In this document: in pieces, positions 47,690-60,409 of the stretch
Numbering within the stretch: position 1 is the stretch's first letter
Layout of the letters: each line of letters begins with the position of its first letter
Source of the DNA: Ziziphus jujuba
Lineage: Eukaryota; Streptophyta; Magnoliopsida; Rosales; Rhamnaceae
Reading direction: 5' to 3'
Length of the DNA stretch: 64,000 nucleotides
Assembly (NCBI RefSeq): GCF_031755915.1
Contig: NC_083382.1
Coordinates: 32,262,501 to 32,326,500, forward strand
Notes under the pieces: model-generated
The model's database searches: none
The model's input: the letters and a program-made list of their open reading frames with translations, nothing else
Told to the model about the DNA's origin: nothing
Made by a program: the position numbers and the translations under genes

Positions 47690-48110
47690 TGGTTTCAGAA
47701 GTCAGGGATTTTGGCTTTTCACCAAGAAATTAAATAAACTCTTCATTAAAGATTTGGACTGTGGCAAAAGGAACTTGCAGAGAAGAGAGATGATGAAAAA
47801 TTAACTTCCTATTCGAATGAAGTCTTTGTTTGACCTGAGTCATTGCCTCCTTTTTTCTCTTTACGTGGCCGCTACGTTCCCCCTCAGTTGCTGTTTGGAG
47901 TGTAGTATGACATATTGTAAAAGTTCTTTTTTTACATATATCCAACTCCTAAATTACCATAACATATTTTCTTTCTTTCTTTTACTTTTTTGGGTGAATT
48001 ATGACAAAATTACTTGAACTTAAGATTGACAAATTAATATGTACAAACTTTCAAATATCATATAATTTGAACAAATAAAAGAATTTACTATGTAAATCAT
48101 CCATATATAG
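47690..48110. repeat. Inverted repeat arm (partner 37755-38190)
   Basis: Reverse complement of the arm at 37.8 kb, with gaps. It starts just after the A run downstream of copy 2 of the unknown gene. Confidence 0.75.
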
Positions 48111-48249
48111 AGCAAATACTTATAAATGTGTGTGTGTGTGTGTGTGTGTGTATAAAATCATCTAAAAAGTCTCAAAGGATTAACTATATGACTTGCATCA
48201 TGTATTTTATAATCAGCTCACATAATACAATTCCCCCAAAAAAAAAAAA

Positions 48250-48372
48250 AAATAATAATAATAATAATAATATCAATTAATATTTGGTGATTCTTCACTC
48301 TCTGTTTCTTTAACTAACAATCCTTAAAGCTACGTAACTACACTATTTAGAAAGTACTAAAAAGAACTTAAT

Positions 48373-48420
<48 letters not shown>

Positions 48421-50690
48421 AGAATTTTAAAATTTGACTGAGACAAGAAAGCTTAATAATTAATATTAGAAATTAAAAAGACAAGGTTGTAAAAATTTAA
48501 ATAGATAATGCATGGTGATGTTGCGTACCTTTTAGTTGTTTATATGCTACATCTATGTTCCAACTCATCATATAATAATGAATGATCTTCATCAATATCA
48601 ATATCTTCTCTACAATCGCTCCTTTTCACCTCCCAATAATCTTTCATGAACAGATTATTTAGCTTTCTTGGTTAATATACCAAGACCAACAAACTAGTAT
48701 TTCGGACGTCTTCAGGATGTGAAGAAGCCAAATAATCTTTCTAAGATTTATTGAGAGGGAAAAAGAGGGATGGCAGAGAAGATTTCTTCTTGTTCTTTAC
48801 GTTTATGGGTTTTCTTTCCACTCTAGAGGATAGAGAGAGAAAGATAGGGAAGTGTGTGAAGCAAAGAGAGTAGCTATGGCTTTCATTCGTGGACTGGTCT
48901 TTTTCTGCATGATATACAGCTTACTCCTTTCAAAAGTATTATCTAAGTGGGTTCCTCTATTAGTTGTTTCTTTCAAAAAGGATTTTTAAAGGATATAACT
49001 TAAATTATGTGTCCTGGTTAAACAATTATTATTAATAATTAATAATATTATTTTTGGTAGCCTACTAAAAAATAAATATTATATATAATAATTTACTAAC
49101 TAATAAATAATTTTCGTTTTTTTAATATATATAATTTGTAGAAAATCTAAAAAGGCGGTTAATTAGAATTCATTTCTAATAATCTGAGAAAATTTAAGGA
49201 TGAGCTAAATTTTATGCTTTAAGAATTTTTTTTTTCTAATTAAGAGAATGTACTCCAAAAATAAAAATAAAATAAAATAAGAATGTAGAATGGTTCACTG
49301 CCAGTGCCACCAGTGGCCAGGCAAAAGGACAATGCCAAGATCTCTGTTTCGTCCTAGACAATCAAGAAAATTAATTAATTAATTGGTTTAATTATGATGT
49401 GCAATATGTATTTCACAATAATACTAATAAATTATAATAGCAATAGTGCTTGTATTAATGTATATCTCAGTAGTAGCAGTGTTTGTGATAATGTATAATA
49501 GAGTGGAGTTTGTATCCTTTAAGAATTCTATCTAATTAAGAAACAAGAATGAAAAATCCAACTTGGATAATAATACAATTAGGCCCGAAGAGTGTATATA
49601 TATATATATATACACCCTAAGTTAGTATGTGGAAAGTCCCCAAAAAAAAAAATAAATAAATAAATAAAGTTCATCTTCACTTCTATGCCTGCTATTTTCT
49701 CCGAGAAAATCTTCAAAGAAAGGTTGTTATTTGGCTGCTTCTTCATAAAGATTTTTCTATTTGGCTTCTTCTTTATCAAAGATTTTCCCGGGGAAAAGTG
49801 GCAGAAATAGCAGAAAAGAAGAGAATGAGAATGGCAAACTTGGATTGGATAGTTTCCATATGGCACTTAACAGTAAGGCGAATTCGCTTATTCATGTTAG
49901 TTTTTATGTTTCTTGCTTTGCAAATATCATAAATGTTAAGTTATTATTATCGGAGAGGTAGTGTAATAGTTAGAACTCATATAATTGCTTTAGTTAAAAG
50001 AAAAAGAAGAATTCCACGTATCTAACACAGAAAATTTTAAAGACAATGGTTATGTGGCTGCTTCGTCCAAGATTCTGGTTTTTCGTCATCAAGAAAAAAT
50101 CAAATAACTCGTTTTCTTCTCCGAAGCCATTCAAGCTTCAATTTTTATATTGAAAATAGGGCAAAAAATTCACAATACCAATATGTGAAACTAAATTTAG
50201 CACATAATTTTTGTTTTGTTATTTTTGGATCTTTTAAAATCATAAGCTTTACGTATAATTTGAGATGCGTTTTTATAATGTTGCTTGATGGATTAATTGT
50301 TATCAAACAAAGTTGTGCCAAACCTGGGGTGTAATTGTGTTCTATTTGCTTAGAGAGCGGAAACATTAATAACTATTATGTCCTATTTCACTTTATATCC
50401 TTATGATTTTTGACTGATATACATACTTAACATTCTTTAAAATTTTTCCTTAACATTATTATTGGAATAAAATGTTGCTCCTGTCTTATAGGGGGTTCAT
50501 TGTGATTTGGTCCACGAAACCCCATAAAATTAATAAAAAATCGAACCCTAAACATGGTTTCCTACTTCCTAGCGTCCTTTGTAAATTTCTCTGCCTCAAA
50601 ACCTTTTTCTTGATATAATTTATTCATTTATCTATTCTTATATAGAAATCACATAAAATTATTCAAATCATTGTAAATAATAAGAAAGCA
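48250..50690. repeat. Segmental duplication unit 2 (gene lost)
   Basis: It contains blocks B (~48775), C (~49500-49600) and D (~49820-50640) in the order seen in unit 1, but the unknown gene that should follow D is absent: the sequence passes at ~50660 directly into block A of unit 3. TA and GT microsatellites are at 48126-48150 and 48386-48414. Confidence 0.8.
48876..48989 (+). other. Short conserved ORF, copy 2 (37 codons)
   Basis: It begins MAFIRGLVF like the copies at 44942 and 51273, then diverges through indels and runs on to TAA. Confidence 0.25.
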
Positions 50691-50774
50691 AAATATTGAA
50701 CATTACTATCACCATTCATTATTTTAACTTGCCAAAACAAATAGTAACATACTATTTGGAATGTAGAAAAAGGA

Positions 50775-50813
<39 letters not shown>

Positions 50814-51272
50814 TTGTATGTTACTGCTCGAGAATGCCAAGGTGGCAATGAAATTCTCCAAATATCCACTTCCTTCGACGCTTGAAACTATATAATTTAG
50901 ACTTTTGAAATTGTACTGAGATTTGAAAGCTAAATAATTGATATTATAAATTTAAATACAAAGATTGTAAACGTTTTAATGGATAATGGTGATGATGCAT
51001 ACCTTTTTACTAGTTATCATTTTCACCTCCCAAATAATCTTTCATGAACAGATCATTTAGCTTTTTTGGTTAATATCAAGACCAATAAACTAGAATTTTG
51101 GACTTCTTCAGGATGTGGAAAAGCCAAATAACCTTTTTCAGATTTATTGAGAGGGGAAAAGAGGGATTGCAGAGAAGATTTCTTTTTGTTCTTTATGTTT
51201 ATGAGTTTGCTTTCCAAGCTGGAGGACAGGGAGAGAAAGATAGGGGTAGTGTGTGAAGCAAAGAGACTGGCT

Positions 51273-51335
51273 ATGGCTTTTATTCGTGGACTGGTTTATC
51301 TGCTTAACACATATATAACAGAGTCTTTCGGCTAG
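51273..51335 (+). other. Short conserved ORF, copy 3 (20 codons)
   Basis: MAFIRGLVYLLNTYITESFG, then TAG. The frame also runs open upstream to 51147. Confidence 0.3.
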
Positions 51336-51989
51336 TGTTATCTGTGTGGGATTCTCTACCATTTGTTTCTTTCAAGAAGAATACTTAACGGATTGTACTT
51401 TAATTATTTGTCCTGGTTAAACAATTACTTTTAATAATTAATAATATTATTTATAGTATCCTACTAAAAAAAATATTAGATATAATAAATCATTAACTAA
51501 TAAATAATTCGCGTTTCAATATATAATTTGTAGAAAATCTAAAATGGAGATTAATTAGAATTTTTTTCTAATAATGTGAGAAAATTTAAAGATAAAGTTA
51601 ATTATATCCTTTAAGAATTCTTTTCTAACGAAGCAAGAATGTACTCCAAAAATAAAATAAAATAAAATAAGAATGCAGAATGGCTCATTGCCAGTGCCAC
51701 CAATGGCCCGGTTAAAGGACAATGCTAAGATCTCCGCTTCTTCCCAGACAATAAAAAATAATAATAATAATAATTAATTGATTTAATATGATGTGGAATA
51801 TGTATTTCGTAATAATACTAATAATAATAGTAATACTAGCAGTAGTGATTGTAATGATGCATATTAGTAGTAGCAGTATTTGTAATAATGTATAATAGAG
51901 CGGAGTTTATATTCTTTAAGAATTCTATCTAATTAAGAAATAAGAATGAAAAATCCCACTTGGATAATAATATACTTTCACCAGAAGAG

Positions 51990-52006
51990 TGTGTGTGTGT
52001 GTGTGT

Positions 52007-52064
<58 letters not shown>

Positions 52065-52074
52065 ATACATTAAG
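51990..52074. repeat. GT / TA / GT microsatellite
   Basis: Located just after the GAAGAGTGT marker. Units 1 and 2 carry TA microsatellites at the same relative place (~45637 and ~49596). Confidence 0.9.
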
Positions 52075-52154
52075 CTAAAATTAGTATTTGAATAGTCTCT
52101 GCTTGCTTCTCCCCACAAATCTTCATTATTTGGCTTCCCCTTCATTGAAGATTT

Positions 52155-52910
52155 TGTGGCGGTAAAGCCGCTTTTGCTTCTTAATGAAGCATTGGACCGG
52201 TCACAGGAGGTGGAAGAGCAAGCATTAAATTGTTATGATAGAGGACAAATTTAATTTGAACTCTACCACTTTAGGAGAATTCAATTTCAAGTTGAATTCT
52301 ACCTAAGGAGAATTCAATTTCAATTTGAACTCCTCTACCCATATGCATCACTCTTCACTTTGAAAAGTATCCCATTTTGAAGAAGGGCCGATCTCATGTA
52401 GAAGCCAATTCTATTCTTGGTATGAGAAACATGGAAACAAAGAGAGAGAGGGAAAGTATTAGAGAGAGAATTAGAAAGGATCTCTCCTAAATATTTGTGT
52501 CTATCCTTTGTATTCCATTTCTTGGCATGAGAAGCAAAGAGAGAGAGAAGGAGAATATTAGAGAGAGAACTAAAAGGGTTTCTCCTAACTATTCGTGTAT
52601 TTCCTTTGTGAGAAACAGAGAGACAGAGAGAAGGAGAGTATTAGAGAGAGAAAAAAATAATTTCCTAAATACTTGTGTCTTTCCTTTGTAGAGAGAGTGT
52701 GTTTTCTCCTATTATAAGAGAGAGGGTATTATCAATTGTGCGCTCCTTATTTTAGAGAGGAATTGTTATATTCTTTCGCCACAATGAAGTCCTTCTACAA
52801 TTGCCAATTATTTTGTGTGTATTTTATTTGAATATTTTACATGCAAATTTCTCATTTTTATAATTTCGATTCAGTTGTAATTGTGTGCCACACAACACAA
52901 TTTCCTAACC
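52155..52910 (+). repeat. Old copia left LTR
   Basis: 756 bp. It includes three imperfect tandem units of ~95 bp rich in AGAGAGAGA and TATTAGAGAGAGA (52425-52700), and a small GAATTCAATTTCAA repeat near 52278-52320. Confidence 0.92.
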
Positions 52911-52911
52911 G

Positions 52912-52923
52912 TGGTATCAGAGC
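52912..52923 (+). other. Primer-binding site (initiator-Met tRNA)
   Basis: TGGTATCAGAGC one base after the left LTR. Confidence 0.93.
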
Positions 52924-52946
52924 CTGGTTTATAGACATCTTCAATA

Positions 52947-53219
52947 ATGACAACGAAGTACGAAATAGAAAAATTCAATGGGAATAATTTCTCATTGAGG
53001 AAAATGATAATAAAAGCAGTTTTAAGAAAAGATATATGCTTGGCTGCAGTTGAAGAAAGGCCCGCGGAGATCGTTGACGATGGCAAATGGAACGAGATGA
53101 ATGGCAATGTTATTGCTAATCTGCACCTATCACTAGCCGATGAGGTATTGTCAAGTGTGGTGGAGAAAAAGACTGCAAAGGAAATATGGGACACTCTCAC
53201 AAAATTATACGAGGCTTGA
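52947..53219 (+). pseudogene. Copia gag N-terminal fragment
   Basis: 90 codons with the copia gag start pattern (YEIEKFNGNNFSLRKMIIKAVL, IWDTLTKLYEA), cut off by TGA at 53217. The rest of gag, the zinc knuckle and the protease are deleted, and integrase sequence begins immediately afterwards in another frame. Confidence 0.85.
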
Positions 53220-54016
53220 AGAAAAATCTATTGTCTTTGGGACAATTAGATAATAGTGGGTGCAAAATCCATATTCAAGATGAGATCATGAACATAATTA
53301 AAGGAGTGCTTGTGGTGATGAAAACGAAAAAGATAGCTGCAAATCTGTACATGTTTAAAGGAAAAACACAACAAGAAGGAGAAGCATCTACATCATCGGC
53401 AAGTTCTGTAGAAAAATCAACGATGATATGGCACTGTAAGCTTGGCCACATGTCGGAACGAGATTAGAAGATTATTGCTGAACAAAAGCTTCTTTCAGGG
53501 CTCAAAAAGGTTCAATTACCATTTTGTGAGCATTGTATTATTAGTAAGCAGCACAGATTAAAGTTCAGCAGTTCAAATGCTAGAAGTAAAGCTATCTTAG
53601 AGTTGATCCACTCCGATGTTTGGCAAGCATCAGTTTCATCACTAGGAGGTGCAAGATACCTTGTATGTTTTATTGATGATTACTCCAAGAGATGTTAGGT
53701 GTATCCAATCAAAAGGAAAGTGGATGTATTTCCAGTTTTCAAAATATTCAAAGCGCAGGTGGAACTTGAATCTGAAAAGAAGATCAAATGTTTGAGGATG
53801 GACAAGAGAGGAGAATATACTGGTGAAGAATTTGATAGCTTTTGTCAATAAGAAGGTATCAAAAGGCAGTTCACGGTGGCGTACACTCCACAGTAAAATG
53901 AAGTAGCAGAACGGATGAACAGAACCTTACTAGAACGGACAAGAGCGATGTTGAGAACTACAGGGATGGCCAAGTCATTTTGAGGAGAAGCAGTTAAGAC
54001 TGCTTGCTATGTGATC
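53213..54016 (+). pseudogene. Copia integrase, decayed
   Basis: Readable from NLLSLGQLDNSG through WHCKLGHMSERD (HHCC module), ELIHSDVW (first catalytic Asp), LRMDKRGEY (second) and NEVAERMNRTL (Glu). Stops lie near 53465, 53696, 53848, 53894 and 53981, and one catalytic-region codon has changed (DKRGEY where DNGGEY is usual). The frame is then cut by the solo LTR inside the TACYVI codons. Confidence 0.88.
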
Positions 54017-57000
54017 TGTCAGGACCCGTCCAGAATCCCTCATCGGAATCCTAGACAAGCCCTGATCCCAGGGAAACCCTACCGAACCTTCCAATGGAAA
54101 ATCCAGCAGAACCTCCCCTAAGGGTTGGACTTACCACAAATTTCCTGCATTGAAAACACACTACTATATACACCACCTTATTCCTCCCACATTACAACAA
54201 TTTAATTCCACAAATTTGCAGCACTTCAAATGAATGATAGGAAATTAGTGCATAATTAATAAATAAATGTCCAAGACAGTATACAGAGCTTCATAGAGTA
54301 CAATTAAGTATGAAAGTTATACAATAAGGATGAAAGAAATATTACAATAGAAATAAATGAAAATAAAGAGAACTTCTCAAAATACCACAGCGACGAAGAT
54401 TAAGCTCGCTCCAGAAGAACGTCTATCAATCTTTGTACCTAAGAGAATAGAATTTAAAATGTGAGATGCTAATCATCTCAGTAAGTGACCCTATCTATTG
54501 TACAATTAACGATAATTATAGCACATTTGATTAATTAAGAATCAACAAGTAAATAAATAATAATTAATTGAAAGTAATATTTTCTCTCAAAACCCTCACT
54601 ATTCACTCCGTTAGAAAAGTTCCCCCTTTAAAACATTTTTGCAAAACCCAATATTTTATGCCCAAAAGTCAAGGAACAATTAATTTAATAAATAATTAAA
54701 TAATCCAAATACAAATAAAATGTAATGAAATATAATAAAATAAATTTAGAATACTTGCATTAAAGAAATATAGCATAAAGGAAAAATTCAATATATAATT
54801 CATAAAATTTGATTTAATAAATCAAAATAAACAGTATCAAAAATATAATTTAAATAATTACAAACAATCCTGTAAAATAAATGGTAGAAAAATACTATAA
54901 TATTTATTTTGAAATACTCAACCAATCTATATAATATTTTTATGGCAAGATGCATTTTAAAAATATTAATTTAAAATAAGTGACATAAAATATGAATAAT
55001 TATATTTTAGAAAATACTAAAATACTAATTAGAAATAGATGATAAAACAAATTAAATACATTTAATTTAAATACAATTTTAAAACCTTTAGGATTTGAAA
55101 TTTATAGCTGGAACATAATACTTGACGCACCACATTGTATACCAGTGATGCCCTATGATACCCAGCGTCCCGAGCACCATCTGGCAGGAGGTTAAAGAGA
55201 GAAACTTGCATATGGTCGCTTTGGCATCCCGACAGCGCCGCTGCTTAAACCGTCAACCCGGCCATGGAAGGGGGCAGCTTATGGCCAAAATCAAACTTGC
55301 CTGCCCTCGGTCCAATAGCAACTCACGGGAGACATTATAACTTGCGCACTCATCCACATACACAATACAGAACACCAGTACTGTATGGGTGCGGCTAAAA
55401 CAAATAACTAAATTTATTATTAAAATACGCAATTTTTTCCAAAATTCACCGTGGGAATTATACCATTTTTCAAACTCACATTCCCACATTTTTTTCTTTA
55501 ATCCTCATCATAAATCTATCACTTTAAAATCTATCAAGTTCAAATCCATCAATTTGAATATACAAACTTTTCATTGGCATAAGATCAAGCCATTAATATT
55601 TCAATGTATAAATATTTTTAAAACATAATAATTTAAATCCATATTTTTCTCAAATTCTCAAAAACCAATTTAAATCAGTGATATGAAAACAATATAAATT
55701 CCATATATAATTAATTCATATAATTGTGCACAATAATTGAATGATAACCATAACAATAATTAAAATAAATCAAAACCACAATTTCTTTAAATTCCCAAAT
55801 ATATTCTTTTGGCACCAAAACATATATTAAAAACATTATAAATTGGCAATACAGTTCTAGATAGAAATTCTCATAATATTGAACACATAAACATATTTTC
55901 GAAATATTCAATTATGAAATATTCCAACAAATTAATTTAATAATTAATAATTTCAATTTCAATTTTGTAAAATTCTTTAGATCAATATATTTCTTAATAT
56001 ATAAATATTTTGATTCACTCAATTAAGCATCAAATTTCCAAATATAAATCTACTAAATATTTATCACATAGAATATCAATTTCAAATATTCAATTAATAC
56101 AAAATATTCACAAATTTTATTCCCGAAATTAATTTGAAGGTGGGTCACTCACCTCGAGTATGCAATTAACCCAAGATCCTCCATGGGATCAATTCCACGA
56201 TGCACACGTGCTCCTAGAACAACAATATTACATAATTCAAATAAATCAATATTTTATTCAGATAAATAAGACCCTGTACTCGAGGGGTTTAACATTAACG
56301 TTAACCAAAATTTGTGAGTAATATACCAAAATGAAGCTTGTAAAATGAGGATTATGAATCTAGTCTTATTTCCCGGAGATCGGACTCGAGGTGGCCGGAA
56401 TCTCGCCGGAAAGCTCATGGATTTTAGGCCTTTGATTCTCACAATCCGTTAAGAATTGAGGAAAGTGGACACCGGATTTGGGTTCATAGGGTCGGAATTA
56501 GTGGGAAAGGATAGACAGTGCAACTGGAAACTTGCCGGAAAGTTGATTTCCATACGAGCCGCGGTGGTCACCAGAATCCGCCACCGCCGGCGGCACGTCC
56601 GGTGACCACTGGCCGTGATTTTTGGTGGGAAGGTAGATCGGGAAATGAGTGACTCAAGGGGACCGACAGTAAGGTAAATGGAGGTTGGAATAGAGAGAAA
56701 TCTGGATTTGAAGAAATCGATGCCGCTGCCGGATAATGTCTCAATCCGGGCGCGTCGGCGGTCCGTTGGCCCTGATTTTTGGCTAGCCGGCCGATTTTCA
56801 GGTGGGCTTCAAGCTAGGGTGGCACCTGTACTGTTCTGGTGGCTGGAAATAGGTGAACGGCAGTTGGCCGGTTGGGTTTCTCTCTCTAGCTCTCTCTCTC
56901 TCTCTCTCTCTCCTCCTTCTCCTTCTCTCTCCTCCCTCCCCTTCTCAGCCAGTCAAAATGTTCGTGGGTGCTATTGTGTACTCACGGGTGGGTCCATTTT

Positions 57001-57453
57001 TTTTTGACATGTGGCACCACTGTTCACACACATACAGATCCATGAATAGTAAATGCTATCTCGGAAAAACTTCACAGTTCCACAACTTTCAAACCATATG
57101 TCCAAATCGGACGTGCCGCTAGTCTATAAACTCGTATCGACGAGTACTTCACAATCATGCATGAGTCAAAGCTCAACTTTGCATGAACAAAAAGTCAACT
57201 CCGGCACTCCTTGGACAGTTTGGACCTCAACTTGTTTTGCTCATAACTTTCAAACCGTAGCTCCGTTTTCGACGTGCTACTAGTCTATGAACTCGTGACA
57301 ACGTATACTTTTTAACGGTACCTCGGTCAATGTGAAATTCCATTAGGAACAAAAAGTCAACATTTGACCCCTTCTCGGTCAACGACGATCAAACCCAGTC
57401 AACCTTGGTCAAATTTTAGAAATTTCCGATGTACTTCGAGACGAGGTGTTACA
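54017..57453. mobile_element. Large solo LTR, probably Ty3/gypsy
   Basis: 3,437 bp beginning TGTCAGGACCCGTCC and ending GAGGTGTTACA, flanked by GATC on both sides (54013-54016, 57454-57457). Removing it rejoins the integrase codons of the host copia. No coding sequence, primer-binding site or purine tract was found inside, so it reads as one LTR left by recombination. TGTCA...TGTTACA ends and great length are typical of some plant gypsy lineages. A CT microsatellite lies at 56881-56912, and the GC-rich stretch 56370-56880 contrasts with the AT-rich 54200-55080. Confidence 0.8.
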
Positions 57454-58510
57454 GATCAATTGGTCACCATCAATCACAATTGATCTGAAAATGCCGATAG
57501 AGATGTGGACTGGTAAGCCAGTAGATTATTCTCGCTTACATATAGTCGGAAGTCCTGCTTTTGTTATGTACAATGCCCAAGAAACATCAAAACTGGATCC
57601 AAAATCCATAAAGTACATTTTCTTAGGGTGTGTTAATGGAGTTAAAGGGTATCGCCTATGGGATCCCACTGCTTACGAGGTAATAATCAATAGAAATGTG
57701 AAAACTGCATTTCTTCATGGAAAACATGAAGAAGAGATTTACATGCTCCAACCAGGAGGTTTTTGAAGAAAAAGAAAAGGAGAACTTGGTTTGCAGCAGG
57801 TTGAACAAATCTCTATACAGTCTCAAACAGGCGCCGAGATGTTAGTATAAGAGATTTGATTCCTTCATCATGAGCCTAGGATACAACAAACTTAGTTCAG
57901 ATCCTTGTGCTTAGTACAAGAGATTTGGTGATGGTGATTTTATTCTTTTGCTGTTGTATGTTGATGACATGTTGGTAGCAGGCCCCAACAAAGATCGTAT
58001 TAAAAACTTGAAGGCACAGTTGGCTAGGGAGTTTGGAATGAAGGACTTGGGACCAGCAAACAAGATTCTGGGGATGCAAATTTACCGAGATAAAAATAAT
58101 AGGAAGATTTGGCTTCTTAGAAGAATTACTTGAAGAAAATTTTGCAGTGTTTCAACATACAAAATTGTAAGCCAATTCTTACCCATCTTCCTATTAATTT
58201 CAAGTTATCCTCAAGTATGAGCCCTAGCAATGAAAAAAAGAGAATGAAAATATCTCGAGTACCGTATGTATCAGCATCTCGAGTACCGTATGTATCAGCA
58301 GTGGGTAGTTTAATGTTCATTATGGTGTGCACAAGACCAGACATTGCATAAGCAGTGGGAGCGGTTAGTCGGTACATGGAGAATCCTGGTAGAGAACATT
58401 GGAATACTATGAAGAGGATCCTCAGATATGTGAAGGGTACCTTAAATGCTGCATTATATTATGAAGGATCAAACTTTAGATACTCCATTGGCCTAGCAGG
58501 AATATGAGCA
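57454..58510 (+). pseudogene. Copia integrase end fused to reverse transcriptase, decayed
   Basis: After the solo LTR the integrase C-terminal region resumes (WSPSITIDLKMPIEMWTGKP, FLGCVNGVKGYRLWDP, EVIINR), and an in-frame deletion joins it to the reverse transcriptase (NVKTAFLHGKHEEEIYM) at about 57696. The palm motif YVDDMLVAG is at 57954. Stops and frame changes occur at ~57764, 57849 and 58131. After GREHWNTMKRILRYVKGTLNA the RNase H domain ends at about 58480 in a deletion. Confidence 0.88.
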
Positions 58511-58579
58511 ACATGAGAATGAAATGACAAGTAGAAAGGATAGAAGGATTATAGCAAAAGTGACTTTAAGTGGGAGATA

Positions 58580-59336
58580 TGTGGCGGTAAAACCACTTTT
58601 GCTTCTTAATGAAGCATTGGACCGGTCAAAGGAGGTGGAAGAGCAAGCATTAAATTGTCATGATAGAGGAGAAATTCAATTTGAACTCTACCACCTTAGG
58701 AGAATTCAATTTCAAGTTGAACTCTACCTAAGGAGAATTCAATTTCAATTTGAACTCCTCTACCCATATGCATCACTCCTCGCTTTGAAAAGTATCCCAT
58801 TTTGAAGAAGGGTCGATCTCATGTAGAAGACAATTCCATTCTTGGTGTGAGAAACATGGAAACAAATAGAGAGAAGGAAAGTATTAGAGAGAGAATTAGA
58901 AAGGATCTTTCTTAAATATTTGCGTCATTCGTTTGTATTCCATTTCTTGGCATGAGAAGCAAAGAGAGAGAGAAGGAGAATATTAGAGAGAGAATTAAAA
59001 GGGTTTATCCTAAATATTCATGTCTTTTCTTTGTGAAAAACAGAGAGAGAGAGAGAAGGAGAGTATTAGAGAGAGAAAAAAAATATTTCCTAAATATTTG
59101 TATCTTTCCTTTGTAGAGAGAGTGTGTCTTCTCTTATTATAAGAGAGAGGGTATTATCAATTATACTCTCCTTATTTTAGACAGGAATTGTTATATTATT
59201 TCGCTATAATGAAGTCCTTTTACAATTGCCAATTATTTTGTGTGTATTTTATTTTACTATTTTACATGCAAATTTTTCATTTTTATAATTTTGACTTCAG
59301 CTGTAATTGTGTGCCACACAACACAATTTCCTAACA
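58580..59336 (+). repeat. Old copia right LTR
   Basis: 757 bp. It ends CTAACA and is followed by GATTT. Confidence 0.92.
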
Positions 59337-60409
59337 GATTTGTCAGAGGAAGAGAGCAGAGATTGCAGACCTAAGAGAATAGTAGACAAAGAAGAGAATG
59401 AGAATGGCAAACTTGGAAAATTTCATTATGGCACTTGTAAGTTGAATCCCCTTATTGTTAATTTGTTATTGACTACGATTTTTTTTTTTTGGTGAATACT
59501 ATGAATATTAAGTAGGAATTGTAATTAAAACTCATATAATTATTTTACTTGAAAGAAGAATTCGACCTAGATGACACAAAATTTCATAGAGAATGGTTGT
59601 TTGACTGCTTTGTCTAAAATTCTGAGTTTTCATCATCAAGAAGAAATTAAATAACTCGATTCTCTAATGATAATGCCAATATATGAAACTAAATTCTCTA
59701 ATGATAACACATGCTTCTTGTTTTAAACCTAGGAATCTTATAAAATCATAAGCTTTACTTTGTAATATGCTTGATGGATCATTATTATTAAACAAAGTTG
59801 TGCAGAACATACAGTATAGTTGTGTTCTGTTCGTTTAGAGAGCGGAGACCTATAATTGACAACTACTATGTCCTATTTCAGTACTTTATATCATTATGAT
59901 TTTTGATTCTTTTAACTTTTTCCATAAATTGTTATTGGAATAAGATTTTGCTACTTTTTTATATTATGAATATCATTGAGGGCTTAATTATGAAGGGTTT
60001 TTGTGACTTGGTCCAAGAAATTTCCTAGTGTCCTTCAGGAAATTTCTCTGCCTCGAGAACCTTTCTTTATATAATTTATTTATTTATCTAAAATTATCCA
60101 AATCAAAGCCTAAATATAGGTTGTTCGAAGTGATCCATTTTCTTATCACTTGGGTAACTTGCTCTGCTTCTGCCTCTTCCTCAAGCCTCTCTTTGTAATT
60201 TCAATTTTTTTTTTTTTAAATGTAGTTGATGAGCTGTTTATTACTTTCAATTTTTTAGTGGCTTGGCCCACCAATCAAACATCTTGTTGCTTCCCAAGTT
60301 TCATTTTTTTTTTTTTTTCCTAGTCGAATCCAACCTCCTTTGTAAAGCAGAGCCATAACCGTCATTTTCTTCAAGCTTCCATATATTTTTCAAGTTGGCT
60401 AAACATAAC
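59337..60409. repeat. Segmental duplication unit 3, right part
   Basis: Continues block D (GAGAATGAGAATGGCAAACTTGG at ~59393, GTTCGTTTAGAGAGCGGAG at ~59828), as in unit 1 at 45.7-46.7 kb, up to the third copy of the unknown gene. Confidence 0.85.

Larger units (their letters stand above)
44240..48250. repeat. Segmental duplication unit 1
   Basis: Order of blocks: A (TACTGCTCGAGAATGCC, ~44398), B (GAGAAGATTTCTTTTTGTTCTTTATG..., ~44837), C (TCTAATTAAGAA...GAAGAGTTTGTA-TA run, ~45560-45660), D (GAGAATGAGAATGGCAAACTTGG, ~45713), then the unknown gene. Units 2 and 3 repeat A-D in whole or part. Confidence 0.85.
50690..52154. repeat. Segmental duplication unit 3, left part
   Basis: Blocks A (~50824), B (~51173) and C (~51920-52010). 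A copia element interrupts it at 52154, and unit 3 resumes at 59337. Confidence 0.85.
52155..59336 (+). mobile_element. Old, internally deleted Ty1/copia element carrying a solo LTR
   Basis: LTRs 52155-52910 and 58580-59336 (TGTGGCGG...CTAAC[A/C]) with the 5-bp target duplication GATTT (52150-52154, 59337-59341), primer-binding site at 52912 and purine tract AAGTGGGAGATA before the right LTR. In the first ~250 bp of the LTRs I count 11 differences, so it is much older than the copia at 20.7 kb. Coding parts are decayed and shortened: gag is cut, protease is missing, a deletion joins the integrase end to the reverse transcriptase, and RNase H is gone. A 3.4-kb foreign LTR sits at 54017-57453. 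Confidence 0.93.

Noticed and set aside
55155..57283. Several 60-110-codon frames inside the solo LTR
   Set aside because: No domain, no shared frame and low-complexity CT translation. Nothing supports a gene.
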